DNA of 24,795 nucleotides from JALHMQ01 sp037441125 (GTDB lineage Bacteria; Pseudomonadota; Gammaproteobacteria; Burkholderiales; Burkholderiaceae_F), in NCBI GenBank assembly GCA_037441125.1, contig JBBIST010000047.1, forward strand, positions 1-24,795. The letters run 5' to 3'. The notes beneath the pieces are model-generated. The model was not told the DNA's origin, did no database searches, and was given only the letters and a program-made list of their open reading frames with translations. Shown here piece after piece: positions 14,991 to 22,073 of the stretch; the first letter of the stretch is position 1, and the number at the start of each line of letters is the position of its first letter. The translations under genes and the position numbers were made by a program.

Positions 14991-15065
14991 CTTCGTGTGA
15001 CTGGCGTCCAGAGGGATCACCCTCAGGGAGCACGAGGCTCTTTGGACCTGCCGTTCGCCTGGGCA
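14991..15065 (+). promoter_or_regulatory. ZTP riboswitch (pfl motif) in the glyA leader
   Basis: The conserved features of the pfl/ZTP RNA can be traced. P1 is CTTCGTG (14991-14997) pairing CACGAGG (15031-15037). The conserved TGACTGGCG (14998-15006) follows. A P2 hairpin GAGGG-ATCA-CCCTC lies at 15011-15024, and then GGGAG at 15026-15030. The distal hairpin TGCC (15049-15052) / GGCA (15062-15065) has loop CGCCTG. GGCG (15003-15006) can pair with CGCC (15056-15059) as the family pseudoknot. ZTP riboswitches sense the folate-stress alarmone ZTP/ZMP and usually activate one-carbon or purine genes. The gene downstream is glyA, a known target. No terminator is seen, so control of the TAAGG ribosome binding site at 15100-15104 is more likely. 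Confidence 0.82.
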
Positions 15066-15111
15066 CGATGGACTGAGCCGACCCTGATCGCCAACCCGCT
15101 AAGGCCACGCC

Positions 15112-16371
15112 ATGTTCAACCGTGCCATCCACACCCTTGCCAACGTCGACCCGCAGGTCTGGGCGGCGATCGCCGCCGAGCACGCGCGCCAGGAGGCGCA
15201 CATCGAACTGATCGCCTCCGAGAACTACGCCAGCCCGGCGGTGCTGGCGGCGCAGGGCTCGCAACTGACCAACAAGTACGCCGAGGGCTATCCGGGCAAG
15301 CGCTACTACGGCGGCTGCGAGCATGTCGACGTGGTCGAGACCCTGGCGCTCGAACGCCTGAAGCAACTGTTCGGCTTGCCGACGATCGAGTTCGGCGCCA
15401 ACGTGCAGCCGCACTCGGGGGCGCAGGCCAACGCCGCCGTGTTCATGGCACTGCTCAACCCCGGCGACACGATCATGGGCCTGAGCCTGGCCGAGGGCGG
15501 GCATCTGACGCACGGCATGCCGCTCAACATTTCCGGCAAGTGGTTCAAGGTGGTCAGCTACGGCCTGAACGCGCGCGAGGAGATCGACTACGAGGCGATG
15601 GAAATCGCCGCGCATCAGCACCGGCCGCGACTGATCATCGCCGGCGCCAGCGCCTACTCGCTGCGCTTCGACTGGGCGCGCTTCGCCAAGGTGGCGCGCG
15701 ACATCGACGCCTACCTGATGGTCGACATGGCGCACTACGCCGGGCTGATCGCCGCCGGCGTCTACCCGAGCCCGCTGCCCTATGCCGACGTCGTCACCAG
15801 CACCACGCACAAGACCCTGCGCGGCCCGCGCGGCGGGCTCATTCTCTGCAAGCCGCACCTGGAAAAGCAGATCAACAGCGCCGTGTTCCCGGGCATGCAG
15901 GGCGGGCCGCTGATGCATGTGATCGCCGCCAAGGCGGTGGCCTTCAAGGAGGCGCTGGCGCCCGAGTTCAAGACCTATCAGCAGCAGGTGCTGGCCAACG
16001 CGCGCGTGCTTGCCGAGACGCTGGCGCGGCGCGGCCTGCGCATCGTCAGCGGCCGCACCGAAAGCCATCTGCTGCTGGTCGACCTGCGCGCCAAGGGCAT
16101 CACCGGCCGCGACGCCGAGACCCTGCTCGGGCAGGCGCAGATCACGATCAACAAGAACGCGATCCCGAAGGACCCGGAAAAGCCGATGGTCACGAGCGGC
16201 ATCCGCCTGGGCTCGCCGGCGATCACAACGCGCGGCTTCAAGGAAGCCGAGGCCGAGCACACCGCCAGCCTGATCGCCGACCTGCTCGACGATGCGCGCA
16301 ACCCGGCGACGGTGGCGCGCGTTCGCGGCGAAGTCGAGAAGCTGGTGGCGCGCTTTCCGGTCTATGGCTAA
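15112..16371 (+). CDS. glyA: Serine hydroxymethyltransferase
   Basis: The product is 419 aa (E. coli 417). This PLP enzyme interconverts serine and glycine and charges tetrahydrofolate with a one-carbon unit. Motifs are HIELIASENYASPAV, NKYAEGYPGKRYYGGCEHVD, NVQPHSGAQAN, LMVDMAHYAGLIAAG, and the PLP-lysine motif VVTSTTHKTLRGPRGG (Lys234). It ends with RLGSPAITTRGFKEAE and VARFPVYG. ATG 15112 has TAAGG seven bases upstream. A ZTP-type riboswitch precedes it, linking expression to folate/purine stress. nrdR follows 66 bases downstream, the usual glyA-nrdR arrangement. Confidence 0.98.
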   Translation: MFNRAIHTLANVDPQVWAAIAAEHARQEAHIELIASENYASPAVLAAQGSQLTNKYAEGYPGKRYYGGCEHVDVVETLALERLKQLFGLPTIEFGANVQPHSGAQANAAVFMALLNPGDTIMGLSLAEGGHLTHGMPLNISGKWFKVVSYGLNAREEIDYEAMEIAAHQHRPRLIIAGASAYSLRFDWARFAKVARDIDAYLMVDMAHYAGLIAAGVYPSPLPYADVVTSTTHKTLRGPRGGLILCKPHLEKQINSAVFPGMQGGPLMHVIAAKAVAFKEALAPEFKTYQQQVLANARVLAETLARRGLRIVSGRTESHLLLVDLRAKGITGRDAETLLGQAQITINKNAIPKDPEKPMVTSGIRLGSPAITTRGFKEAEAEHTASLIADLLDDARNPATVARVRGEVEKLVARFPVYG

Positions 16372-16437
16372 GCCGGCGCGCGCCGCGCGAGGTGCGGGTT
16401 CTAGCCCAAGGCTCGAGTCCGCCGGGCGCGCCAGCGC

Positions 16438-16917
16438 ATGAAGTGTCCGTTCTGCCAGCACCCGGACACGCAGGTGATCGACTCGCGTGCCTCCGACGAA
16501 GGCGCGACGATCCGCCGCCGCCGCCGCTGCCTGGCGTGCGAGAAGCGCTTCACCACCTACGAGCGGGTCGAGCTGTCGATGCCGACCGTGATCAAGCGCG
16601 GCGGCCACCGCGCCGAGTACGACCGCGACAAGCTGCGCTCATCGATGCTGCTGGCGCTGCGCAAGCGGCCGGTGCCGCGCGAGGCGGTCGACGACGCGAT
16701 CGGCCGCATCGAGGACAAGCTGCTGTCGCTCGCCCAGCGCGAGATCAAATCCGACAAGCTGGGCGAACTGGTGATGCGCGAACTCAAGCGGCTCGATAAA
16801 GTCGCGTACATCCGTTTCGCGTCGGTCTATCGGAGCTTCGAAGATGTCGACGAGTTCGCCGAAGTGGTCAAGGAAATCCGTCCCGCCGGCAAGTCGGCGC
16901 GTCGCCGGCGCGGCTGA
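16438..16917 (+). CDS. nrdR: Transcriptional repressor NrdR
   Basis: The product is 159 aa (E. coli 149). It represses ribonucleotide reductase genes according to dATP/ATP status. The N-terminal zinc ribbon has Cys3, Cys6, Cys31 and Cys34 (MKCPFC, CLACEKRFTTYE). The ATP-cone domain follows (VIKRGGHRAEYDRDKL to KVAYIRFASVYRSFEDVDEF). The short basic tail ends in ARRRRG. No NrdR box was searched for in distant nrd promoters. The last 74 bases overlap, in another frame, the start of the lipoprotein gene downstream, whose Shine-Dalgarno lies inside nrdR. Confidence 0.97.
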   Translation: MKCPFCQHPDTQVIDSRASDEGATIRRRRRCLACEKRFTTYERVELSMPTVIKRGGHRAEYDRDKLRSSMLLALRKRPVPREAVDDAIGRIEDKLLSLAQREIKSDKLGELVMRELKRLDKVAYIRFASVYRSFEDVDEFAEVVKEIRPAGKSARRRRG

Positions 16918-18289
16918 GTCCGGCGCCATCGCCCTGCTGGCCGCGCTCCTGGTGGCCGGCTGCGGCAATGGGACCGGGCAGATCATCGCGCCGCCGGCAC
17001 CACCCACCTTCGGGCCGGCGTTCACGCTCGCGGTCGATCCGCCGGCGGTGAGCGCGCCGGCGGCCGCCGTCGACGCGAGCGGCACGGCGGTCGTGCTGTG
17101 GAGCGAGACCGGCATTGCCGCGGGCGCGGCGCTGCCGATTCCCTATGTCGTCGCGCGCGAGAACGTGAGCGGCGTCTGGGCGGCGGCACGTGCGACGGTC
17201 GAGCCCCCGGCCGCTGGCGATGCAACCGGCGACCGCATCGCCGGCCTGCAGGCGCTGGCGCCGGCCACCGGGATCGCTGCCGCCTGGCTGCGCGACATGG
17301 CGACCGCGAGCCTCGACGACCGCGTGCAAAGCGCGCTGCGCTCGGCGGCCGACACCTGGATCCTCGACCCGGTGGCCGCCGGCGTCGCCGGCGTCGTGCG
17401 CAGCGAACTGGCGTTCGCCGCCAACGACGCCGGCGTGCAGGCGTTGGCGTGGATCGAGCCGGTCGGCGGCGTGCCGCAGGTCAAGCTGCGCGTGCGCCGC
17501 GTCGGCCCCGGCGGCTTTGCCTGGAGCGAGCCGGCGATGCCGGTGCAGAGCAATCCACTCGCCGCCGCGCGATCGCCGGCGCTGGCGATCGACGCGGCCG
17601 GGCGGGTGATGATCGTCTGGGCGCAGGCGGTCGGGGTCGCGGTGCCCGAGCTGCGCTCGCGCACCTTCGACGCAACGAGCGGCGTCTTCAGTCTCGAACT
17701 GCCGGTGCACGATAACCAGCCCGAGCAGCGCGCGCCGCGCGTGGTGGCGATCGGGCTCAACCAGTTCGTCGCCGTCTGGGAGCAGCAGTCCGGGATCACC
17801 TTCGACCTGCGCGCGCGCGCCGGCACCTCGTCCAACTGGGAGGGCGTGGGTTCGTTCACGATCGACGGGCGAACGGAACCGGTCAGCGGCGCGAAGCTGC
17901 TGCCCGGACCGCTGGCGACCGCGCTCGTCGCCTGGCAGCAGGGCGACCGGCTGTTCGTCTCGCGCCTGGCGGTCGGCGTGTGGTCGCTGCCGGTCGAGAT
18001 CGGCGCCGGGCTTGTCGGTGTCGCCACCGACCTGCGTCTGGCCGCCGACCGCGATGGCCGCGCGCTCGCGGTCTGGATCCAGCGCGACGGCTCGCTCGCC
18101 GACTTGTACTTCGCGCCGGTGTCGGCAGGTGCGCCGGTGGTCGGCGCGGCCGCGCTGCTGGAGAGCGCCGCCGGTGCCGTGAGCGAGCCCGCTCTCGCGA
18201 TGAATGCCTCCGGGGCGACGGTGGTCGCCTGGCTGCAGCACGTCAGCGGTCAGGCCGGCCCGGAACTCATCGCACGCATCGTGCGCTGA
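16844..18289 (+). CDS. Putative lipoprotein with eight Trp-centred repeats (predicted beta-propeller)
   Basis: The product is 481 aa; I do not recognise a named family. Residues 1-40 look like a lipoprotein signal: a basic n-region, hydrophobic GAIALLAALLVAG, and lipobox LVAGC with Cys40. The rest consists of eight repeats. Each contains a strand ending in a Trp (W86, W148, W203, W259, W312, W364, W411, W463; spacing 47-62), mostly preceded by a D/N-x-x-G turn as in DASGTAVVLW or ADRDGRALAVW. A second aromatic turn (for example GVW, NW, GFAW) follows about 20-25 residues later. N-terminal FGPAFTL may close the last repeat. ATG 16844 has GGAG eight bases upstream and is needed to give the signal sequence, although it overlaps nrdR by 74 bases. 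It is probably anchored at the periplasmic or outer face. The ligand is unknown. Confidence 0.75.
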   Translation: MSTSSPKWSRKSVPPASRRVAGAAESGAIALLAALLVAGCGNGTGQIIAPPAPPTFGPAFTLAVDPPAVSAPAAAVDASGTAVVLWSETGIAAGAALPIPYVVARENVSGVWAAARATVEPPAAGDATGDRIAGLQALAPATGIAAAWLRDMATASLDDRVQSALRSAADTWILDPVAAGVAGVVRSELAFAANDAGVQALAWIEPVGGVPQVKLRVRRVGPGGFAWSEPAMPVQSNPLAAARSPALAIDAAGRVMIVWAQAVGVAVPELRSRTFDATSGVFSLELPVHDNQPEQRAPRVVAIGLNQFVAVWEQQSGITFDLRARAGTSSNWEGVGSFTIDGRTEPVSGAKLLPGPLATALVAWQQGDRLFVSRLAVGVWSLPVEIGAGLVGVATDLRLAADRDGRALAVWIQRDGSLADLYFAPVSAGAPVVGAAALLESAAGAVSEPALAMNASGATVVAWLQHVSGQAGPELIARIVR

Positions 18290-18313
18290 ACCGCGCGCGG
18301 TCGAAGCGCCGTG

Positions 18314-18331
18314 GCTTGACCGCGGTCAAGC
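18314..18331. promoter_or_regulatory. 18-bp perfect palindrome, FNR/CRP-type operator candidate
   Basis: GCTTGACCGCGGTCAAGC is perfectly self-complementary. Its TTGAC-N4-GTCAA core resembles FNR/CRP-superfamily sites (FNR/ANR consensus TTGAT-N4-ATCAA). The centre is about 70 bases before the predicted hsp20 transcription start, a spacing compatible with class I activation. It also lies 25 bases after the lipoprotein stop. Confidence 0.5.
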
Positions 18332-18358
18332 GCGGCGGCGACACCGTAGAGCACCGGA

Positions 18359-18386
18359 TTGCATCGGCGCGCGCCGAGCCTACATT
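18359..18386 (+). promoter_or_regulatory. Candidate promoter of the small heat-shock gene
   Basis: TTGCAT (18359-18364) and TACATT (18381-18386) are separated by 16 bases. The match is moderate and fits an activator-dependent sigma70 promoter. No sigma32 consensus (CTTGAA with CCCCAT) was found in the leader. Confidence 0.35.
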
Positions 18387-18475
18387 GAGCTTGCAGTGGC
18401 ACCGAGGGCCGGACGCCACGGCTCGATCAAGTGCGCCGTTCCTCGGATCCGCGTTGCACACCGGAAGGAGGACAC

Positions 18476-18940
18476 ATGAACAGCCTGCTCAGCCCACGGA
18501 CCAAGGCGCCGCTGGCGCGGCGCGAGATGTTCGGTCCGTTCTTCGACGACTTCTTCGACGACGCGTGGATGCGTCCCGGCTGGATGCCGATGCGCATGTT
18601 CGAGCTGCCGACCGTCGCCCGCGCCCGCATGGACGTGGTCGACAAAGGCGGCGCCTTCGAGATCACGGTCGACCTGCCGGGCGTGAAGAAAGAGGACATC
18701 AACGTCTCGGTCGAAGGCGATCGCGTCTCGATCAGCGCCGAGATGCGCGCCGAGAAGGAAGTCAAGGACGGCGAGAAGCTGCTACACACCGAGCGCATCG
18801 CCACCAGCTACGGGCGCAGCTTCGAACTGCCGGCCGAGGTCACCGAGACCGGCGCCGAGGCACGCTACGAAAACGGCGTGCTGCGGCTCACCCTGCCCAA
18901 GCGTGCCCCGACCGCGGGCAAGCGGCTCGCGATCAAGTAG
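18476..18940 (+). CDS. Hsp20/alpha-crystallin family small heat-shock protein
   Basis: The product is 154 aa. This ATP-independent chaperone holds unfolding proteins in the cytoplasm. The N-terminal arm is Phe-rich (MFGPFFDDFFDDAWMRPGW). The alpha-crystallin domain spans about 46-143 with FEITVDLPGVKKEDINVSVEGDRVSISAE, SYGRSFELPAEV and the characteristic YENGVLRLTLPKR. The C-terminal KRLAIK offers only an imperfect I-x-I anchor (L-A-I). ATG 18476 has AAGGAGG five bases upstream, the best ribosome binding site in the window. It is a single gene with a palindromic candidate operator and a downstream hairpin. The absence of a sigma32 promoter suggests regulation other than classical heat shock, but this is inference. 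Confidence 0.94.
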   Translation: MNSLLSPRTKAPLARREMFGPFFDDFFDDAWMRPGWMPMRMFELPTVARARMDVVDKGGAFEITVDLPGVKKEDINVSVEGDRVSISAEMRAEKEVKDGEKLLHTERIATSYGRSFELPAEVTETGAEARYENGVLRLTLPKRAPTAGKRLAIK

Positions 18941-19015
18941 CGCGGCAGCTTGGCATTGGCGTCCCGCGTGCGGGGCGCCCCAGGCACCGGCGGGAAGCCG
19001 GCGCGCGGTGCAGTG

Positions 19016-19052
19016 GCGGACGGCCGGCGGCAGGCACGCGCCGGCCGTCCGC
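19016..19052 (+). terminator. Strong hairpin after hsp20 (terminator without U tract)
   Basis: A 14-bp perfect stem has arms GCGGACGGCCGGCG at 19016-19029 and CGCCGGCCGTCCGC at 19039-19052 with a 9-nt loop. No T run follows on either strand. It may act as a transcription-end or mRNA-stabilising hairpin between hsp20 and ribD. Confidence 0.5.
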
Positions 19053-19100
19053 GTCAGGGGTGGCGCTGCGGCCGCCACGGGTGCGGCGGGTGGCGCTGCT

Positions 19101-19106
19101 TAGAAT
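19101..19106 (+). promoter_or_regulatory. -10-like element immediately upstream of ribD
   Basis: TAGAAT ends nine bases before the ribD ATG. No Shine-Dalgarno lies between them, so a transcript beginning here would be leaderless or nearly so. The -35 position is not recognisable. There is no FMN (RFN) riboswitch in the leader. Confidence 0.45.
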
Positions 19107-19115
19107 TCGCGCGCG

Positions 19116-20207
19116 ATGTACACCGCCGCCGATCATGAATTGATGCGCCGCGCGCTCGCGCTTGCGGCGCAGGCGATGTACATCGCCACCCCCAATCCCC
19201 GCGTCGGCTGCGTGATCGCGCGCGACGGCCGCGTGCTCGGCGAAGGCTTCACGCAGGCGCCGGGCTCCAACCACGCCGAAGTCGAGGCGCTGCTCGACGC
19301 ACGCCGCAACGGCCACGACCTGCACGGCGCCACCGCCTACGTGACCCTCGAACCGTGCTCGCACTTCGGCCGTACGCCGCCCTGTACGACGGCGCTGATC
19401 GAGGCGCGCCTCGCGCGCGTGATCGCCGCGGTGGAAGACCCCAATCCACTGGTCGCCGGCCGCGGCCTGGCGCTGCTGCGCGACCACGGCATCGACGTGC
19501 GCTGCGGCTTGCTGGCGGCGGAAGCCATCGAAGTCAACGCCGGCTTCTTCGCCCGCATGACGCGCGGCCGGCCGTGGCTGCGGCTGAAGATCGCCGCCAG
19601 CCTCGACGGCAAGACCGCGCTCGACAACGGCGCTTCGCGCTGGATCACCTCGGAGCCGTCGCGCGCCGACGGCCACGCCTGGCGCGCGCGCGCCTGCGCC
19701 GTGCTCACCGGCATCGGCACCGTGCAGGCCGACAACCCGCGGCTGAACGTGCGCGCGATCGACACGCCGCGCCAGCCGCTCAAGGTGCTCGTCGACAGCC
19801 GCCTGCAGGCCGACCCGGCCGCGCGCCTGTTCGACGGCATGCCGGTGCTGGTGGCCTGCGCCGGCGCCGGCGCCGAGGCGCGGGCGCGACTGGCGGCGGT
19901 CAACGCGCAGGTGATCGAACTGCCCGACGCCGGCGGCAAGGTCGATCTGCCGGCGCTGTTCGCCGAGCTGGCGCGGCGCGGCATCAACGAAGTGCACGCC
20001 GAGGCCGGCTACCGGCTCAACGGCTCACTCGTGCGCGCCGGACTGGTCGACGAGCTGCTCGTCTATCTGGCGCCGCTGCTGATCGGACAGGCGCAGGGCA
20101 TGGTGCACCTGCCGGCGCTCGACGAACTGGCGCAGGCGCGCCGCCTGCACTTCCGCGAGGTGGCGCAGCTCGGCGACGACCTGCGCATCCTGGCGCGACT
20201 GAACTGA
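19116..20207 (+). CDS. ribD: Bifunctional riboflavin deaminase/reductase RibD
   Basis: The product is 363 aa (E. coli 367). It deaminates 2,5-diamino-6-ribosylamino-pyrimidinone 5'-phosphate and then reduces the ribosyl group with NADPH. The N-terminal deaminase domain has NPRVGCVI, the zinc and proton-shuttle motif NHAEVEAL (His53, Glu55) and PCSHFGRTPPC (Cys81, Cys90). The reductase domain starts near RPWLRLKIAASLDGKTAL and includes TGIGTVQADNPRLNVR and the C-terminal EAGYRLNGSLVRAGLVDELLVYLAP. ATG 19116 is the family start and has no Shine-Dalgarno. It is the first gene of the riboflavin cluster, 9 bases before ribE. Confidence 0.97.
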   Translation: MYTAADHELMRRALALAAQAMYIATPNPRVGCVIARDGRVLGEGFTQAPGSNHAEVEALLDARRNGHDLHGATAYVTLEPCSHFGRTPPCTTALIEARLARVIAAVEDPNPLVAGRGLALLRDHGIDVRCGLLAAEAIEVNAGFFARMTRGRPWLRLKIAASLDGKTALDNGASRWITSEPSRADGHAWRARACAVLTGIGTVQADNPRLNVRAIDTPRQPLKVLVDSRLQADPAARLFDGMPVLVACAGAGAEARARLAAVNAQVIELPDAGGKVDLPALFAELARRGINEVHAEAGYRLNGSLVRAGLVDELLVYLAPLLIGQAQGMVHLPALDELAQARRLHFREVAQLGDDLRILARLN

Positions 20208-20216
20208 AGGGGGCCA

Positions 20217-20846
20217 ATGTTTACCGGACTGGTGATGGGCGTGGCGCGCATCGAGCGGGTCGAGCCGCTGGCGGGCGGCGACGGCGGCGTGCGACTGTGG
20301 CTCGATGCCGGCGCCGTGCCCGGCTTTGCCGCCAAGGTCGGCGACAGCATCGCCCTGGACGGCGCCTGCATGACCGCGACCGCGGTCGAAGGCTGCCGCT
20401 TCAGCGTCGAGGTCTCGCGCGAGAGCCTGAACCGCACCGCCGGACTCGATCACCCGGGCGAGGTCAATGTCGAGACCTCGCTGCGGCTCGGCGATGCGCT
20501 CGGCGGGCACCTGGTGTCTGGGCACGTCGACGGCGTCGGCGTCGTGCACAGCATGCAACCGGTGGGCGAGTCCTGGGAGCTGGTGCTGCGGGCGCCGCGC
20601 GAGCTGGCGAAGTTCCTCGCCTTCAAGGGCTCGGTCGCGGTCAACGGCGTGAGCCTGACGGTCAACCGGGTGACTGATCTGGCCGGCGACGGCGGCTGCG
20701 AAGTCTCGATCAACCTCATCGCGCACACGTGTCGAGTCACGACGCTCGGCGCCCTGCGCGCCGGCGCGCGCGTCAACCTCGAAGTCGACCTGATCGCGCG
20801 CTACGTCGAGCGCATGCTGTCGCTGCGCGAGGGGCTTGCATCATGA
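20217..20846 (+). CDS. ribE: Riboflavin synthase (alpha subunit)
   Basis: The product is 209 aa. It dismutates two molecules of 6,7-dimethyl-8-ribityllumazine to riboflavin. It has the invariant N-terminus MFTGLV, and two tandem lumazine-binding barrels. The first contains GDSIALDGACMTAT and the second GHLVSGHVDGVG and FKGSVAVNGVSLTVNRV. AAGGGGG precedes ATG 20217. The stop overlaps the start of the flavin oxidoreductase gene (ATGA), suggesting translational coupling. In some genomes this gene is called ribC. Confidence 0.96.
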   Translation: MFTGLVMGVARIERVEPLAGGDGGVRLWLDAGAVPGFAAKVGDSIALDGACMTATAVEGCRFSVEVSRESLNRTAGLDHPGEVNVETSLRLGDALGGHLVSGHVDGVGVVHSMQPVGESWELVLRAPRELAKFLAFKGSVAVNGVSLTVNRVTDLAGDGGCEVSINLIAHTCRVTTLGALRAGARVNLEVDLIARYVERMLSLREGLAS

Positions 20847-21996
20847 TGGCGGCAGTGCCGCCGCCCGAAAGTGCACTGTTCCGGCCGCTCGCGCTGCGCG
20901 AGCTCGAGCTCGCCAACCGGATCATGGTGTCGCCGATGTGCATGTACTCGGCGCGCGACGGCTGCGCCACGGCCTGGCACTGGGCGCATCTGCCGACGCT
21001 CGCCCTGTCAGGCGCGGCGCTGGTGTGCCTGGAGGCGACCGCGGTCGCGCCCGAGGGGCGGATCACGCCCGGCTGCCTCGGCCTGTGGTCGGACGAGAAC
21101 GAGGCCGCTCTGGCACCGCTGCTGGCGATGCTGCGCGAGGCGGCGCCGGCGAAGCTCGCGATCCAGCTCGCGCACGCCGGCCGCAAGGCGTCGAGCAACC
21201 TGCCGTGGCGCGGCGGCCGCCTGCTGGCGCCGGCCGACGGCGGCTGGCAGCCGCTGGCGCCGTCGGCGGTCGCGCACGCCGAGCACGAGCCGGCGCCGCG
21301 GGCGCTCGACGACGACGATCTGCGGCGGCTGCGGTGCGCCTTCGCCGAGGCGGCCACGCGAGCGGCGCGGCTGGGCTTCGACGCGATCGAAGTCCACATG
21401 GCGCACGGCTACCTGCTGCACCAGTTCCTGTCGCCAGTGGCGAACCGGCGCCGCGACCACTACGGCGGCGACTTCGCCGGCCGCACGCGCTTCCCGCTCG
21501 AGGTGTTCGACGCCGTGCGCGCCGCCTTCCCGCCCGAGCGACCGGTCGGCGTGCGCGTGTCGGCGACCGACGGCCTCGACGGCGAAGACTCATGGACGCT
21601 GGCGCAGACGGTGGAACTGGCGCGCGCGCTGCGCGCGCGCGGCGCGCGCGCGGCTGCGACTGGATCGATGTCTCCAGCGGCGGCATCTCGCCGCGGCAGA
21701 AAATCGTGCCCGCGCCCGGCTATCAGGTGCCGCTGGCCGAAGCGGTGCGCAATGAGACCGGGATGACGACGATCGCGGTCGGGCTGATCACCGATGCGCA
21801 CCAGGCCGAGGCGATCGTGCGCGACGGCCGCGCCGACATGGTGGCGCTGGCGCGCGCCGTCCTTTACGACCCGCGCTGGGCCTGGCACGCGGCGGCCGAA
21901 CTGCATGCCACGGTGCCGGTGCCGCCGCAACTGTGGCGCGCGTTGCCGCGCGCGGCACCGCCGATCTTCGGCGACATCGTGCTCGGCCAGAGGTAG
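20843..21996 (+). pseudogene. NADH:flavin oxidoreductase, Old Yellow Enzyme family (YqjM/XenA type), frameshifted
   Basis: The frame from ATG 20843 encodes an OYE barrel similar to YqjM. It shows MVSPMCMYSA (regulatory Cys), GRITPGCLGLWSDEN, QLAHAGRKAS, the His pair EVHMAHGYLLHQFLSP, and YGGDFAGRTRFPLEVFDAVR. At about 21640 it runs into unrelated sequence and stops at 21766. The rest of the protein (CDWIDVSSGGISPRQKIV..GYQVPLAEAVR to GRADMVALARAVLYDPRWAW) continues in another frame to TGA at 21994-21996. An exact 11-bp tandem duplication at the join explains the shift; removing one copy gives a complete 380-aa enzyme. Intact relatives reduce alpha,beta-unsaturated carbonyls with FMN and NAD(P)H. 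GAGGGG lies eight bases upstream. It is coupled to ribE by ATGA. It is either a recent inactivation or a sequencing error. Confidence 0.9.
21632..21653 (+). repeat. Exact 11-bp tandem duplication causing a frameshift
   Basis: CGCGCGCGCGG occurs twice in direct succession (21632-21642 and 21643-21653) inside the flavin oxidoreductase gene. Deleting one copy joins LARALRARG to CDWIDVSSGG in one frame, as expected for YqjM-like proteins. It arose in a run of alternating CG, a likely slippage or misassembly site. Confidence 0.93.
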
Positions 21997-22073
21997 GCAG
22001 CGCCGCGCGTAACATCGCGCTCCCAGACTTCCAGCGCCGGCCGCCGCCCGCGGCAGCCGGCCGACCCGAGCCG

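Noticed and set aside
14824..16799. Long open frames on both strands over glyA and nrdR (about 600 codons each)
   Set aside because: The translations are His/Arg/Ala-rich with no motifs, whereas glyA and nrdR in the true frames are full-length and conserved.
18290..18475. sigma32 or sigma54 promoter for hsp20
   Set aside because: CTTGACC is part of the palindrome and lacks a correctly spaced CCCCAT-type -10. GTGGCAC near 18396 has no GC-TTGC partner at -12.
21620..21660. Run of alternating CG that might be a Z-DNA or CRISPR-like element
   Set aside because: It is coding sequence of the flavin oxidoreductase, explained by Arg/Ala codons plus one 11-bp duplication. There are no spaced repeats.
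21997..22073. Possible FMN (RFN) riboswitch before ribBX
   Set aside because: The gap is only 77 bases and shows none of the conserved RFN helices. The ribD leader is also too short for one.
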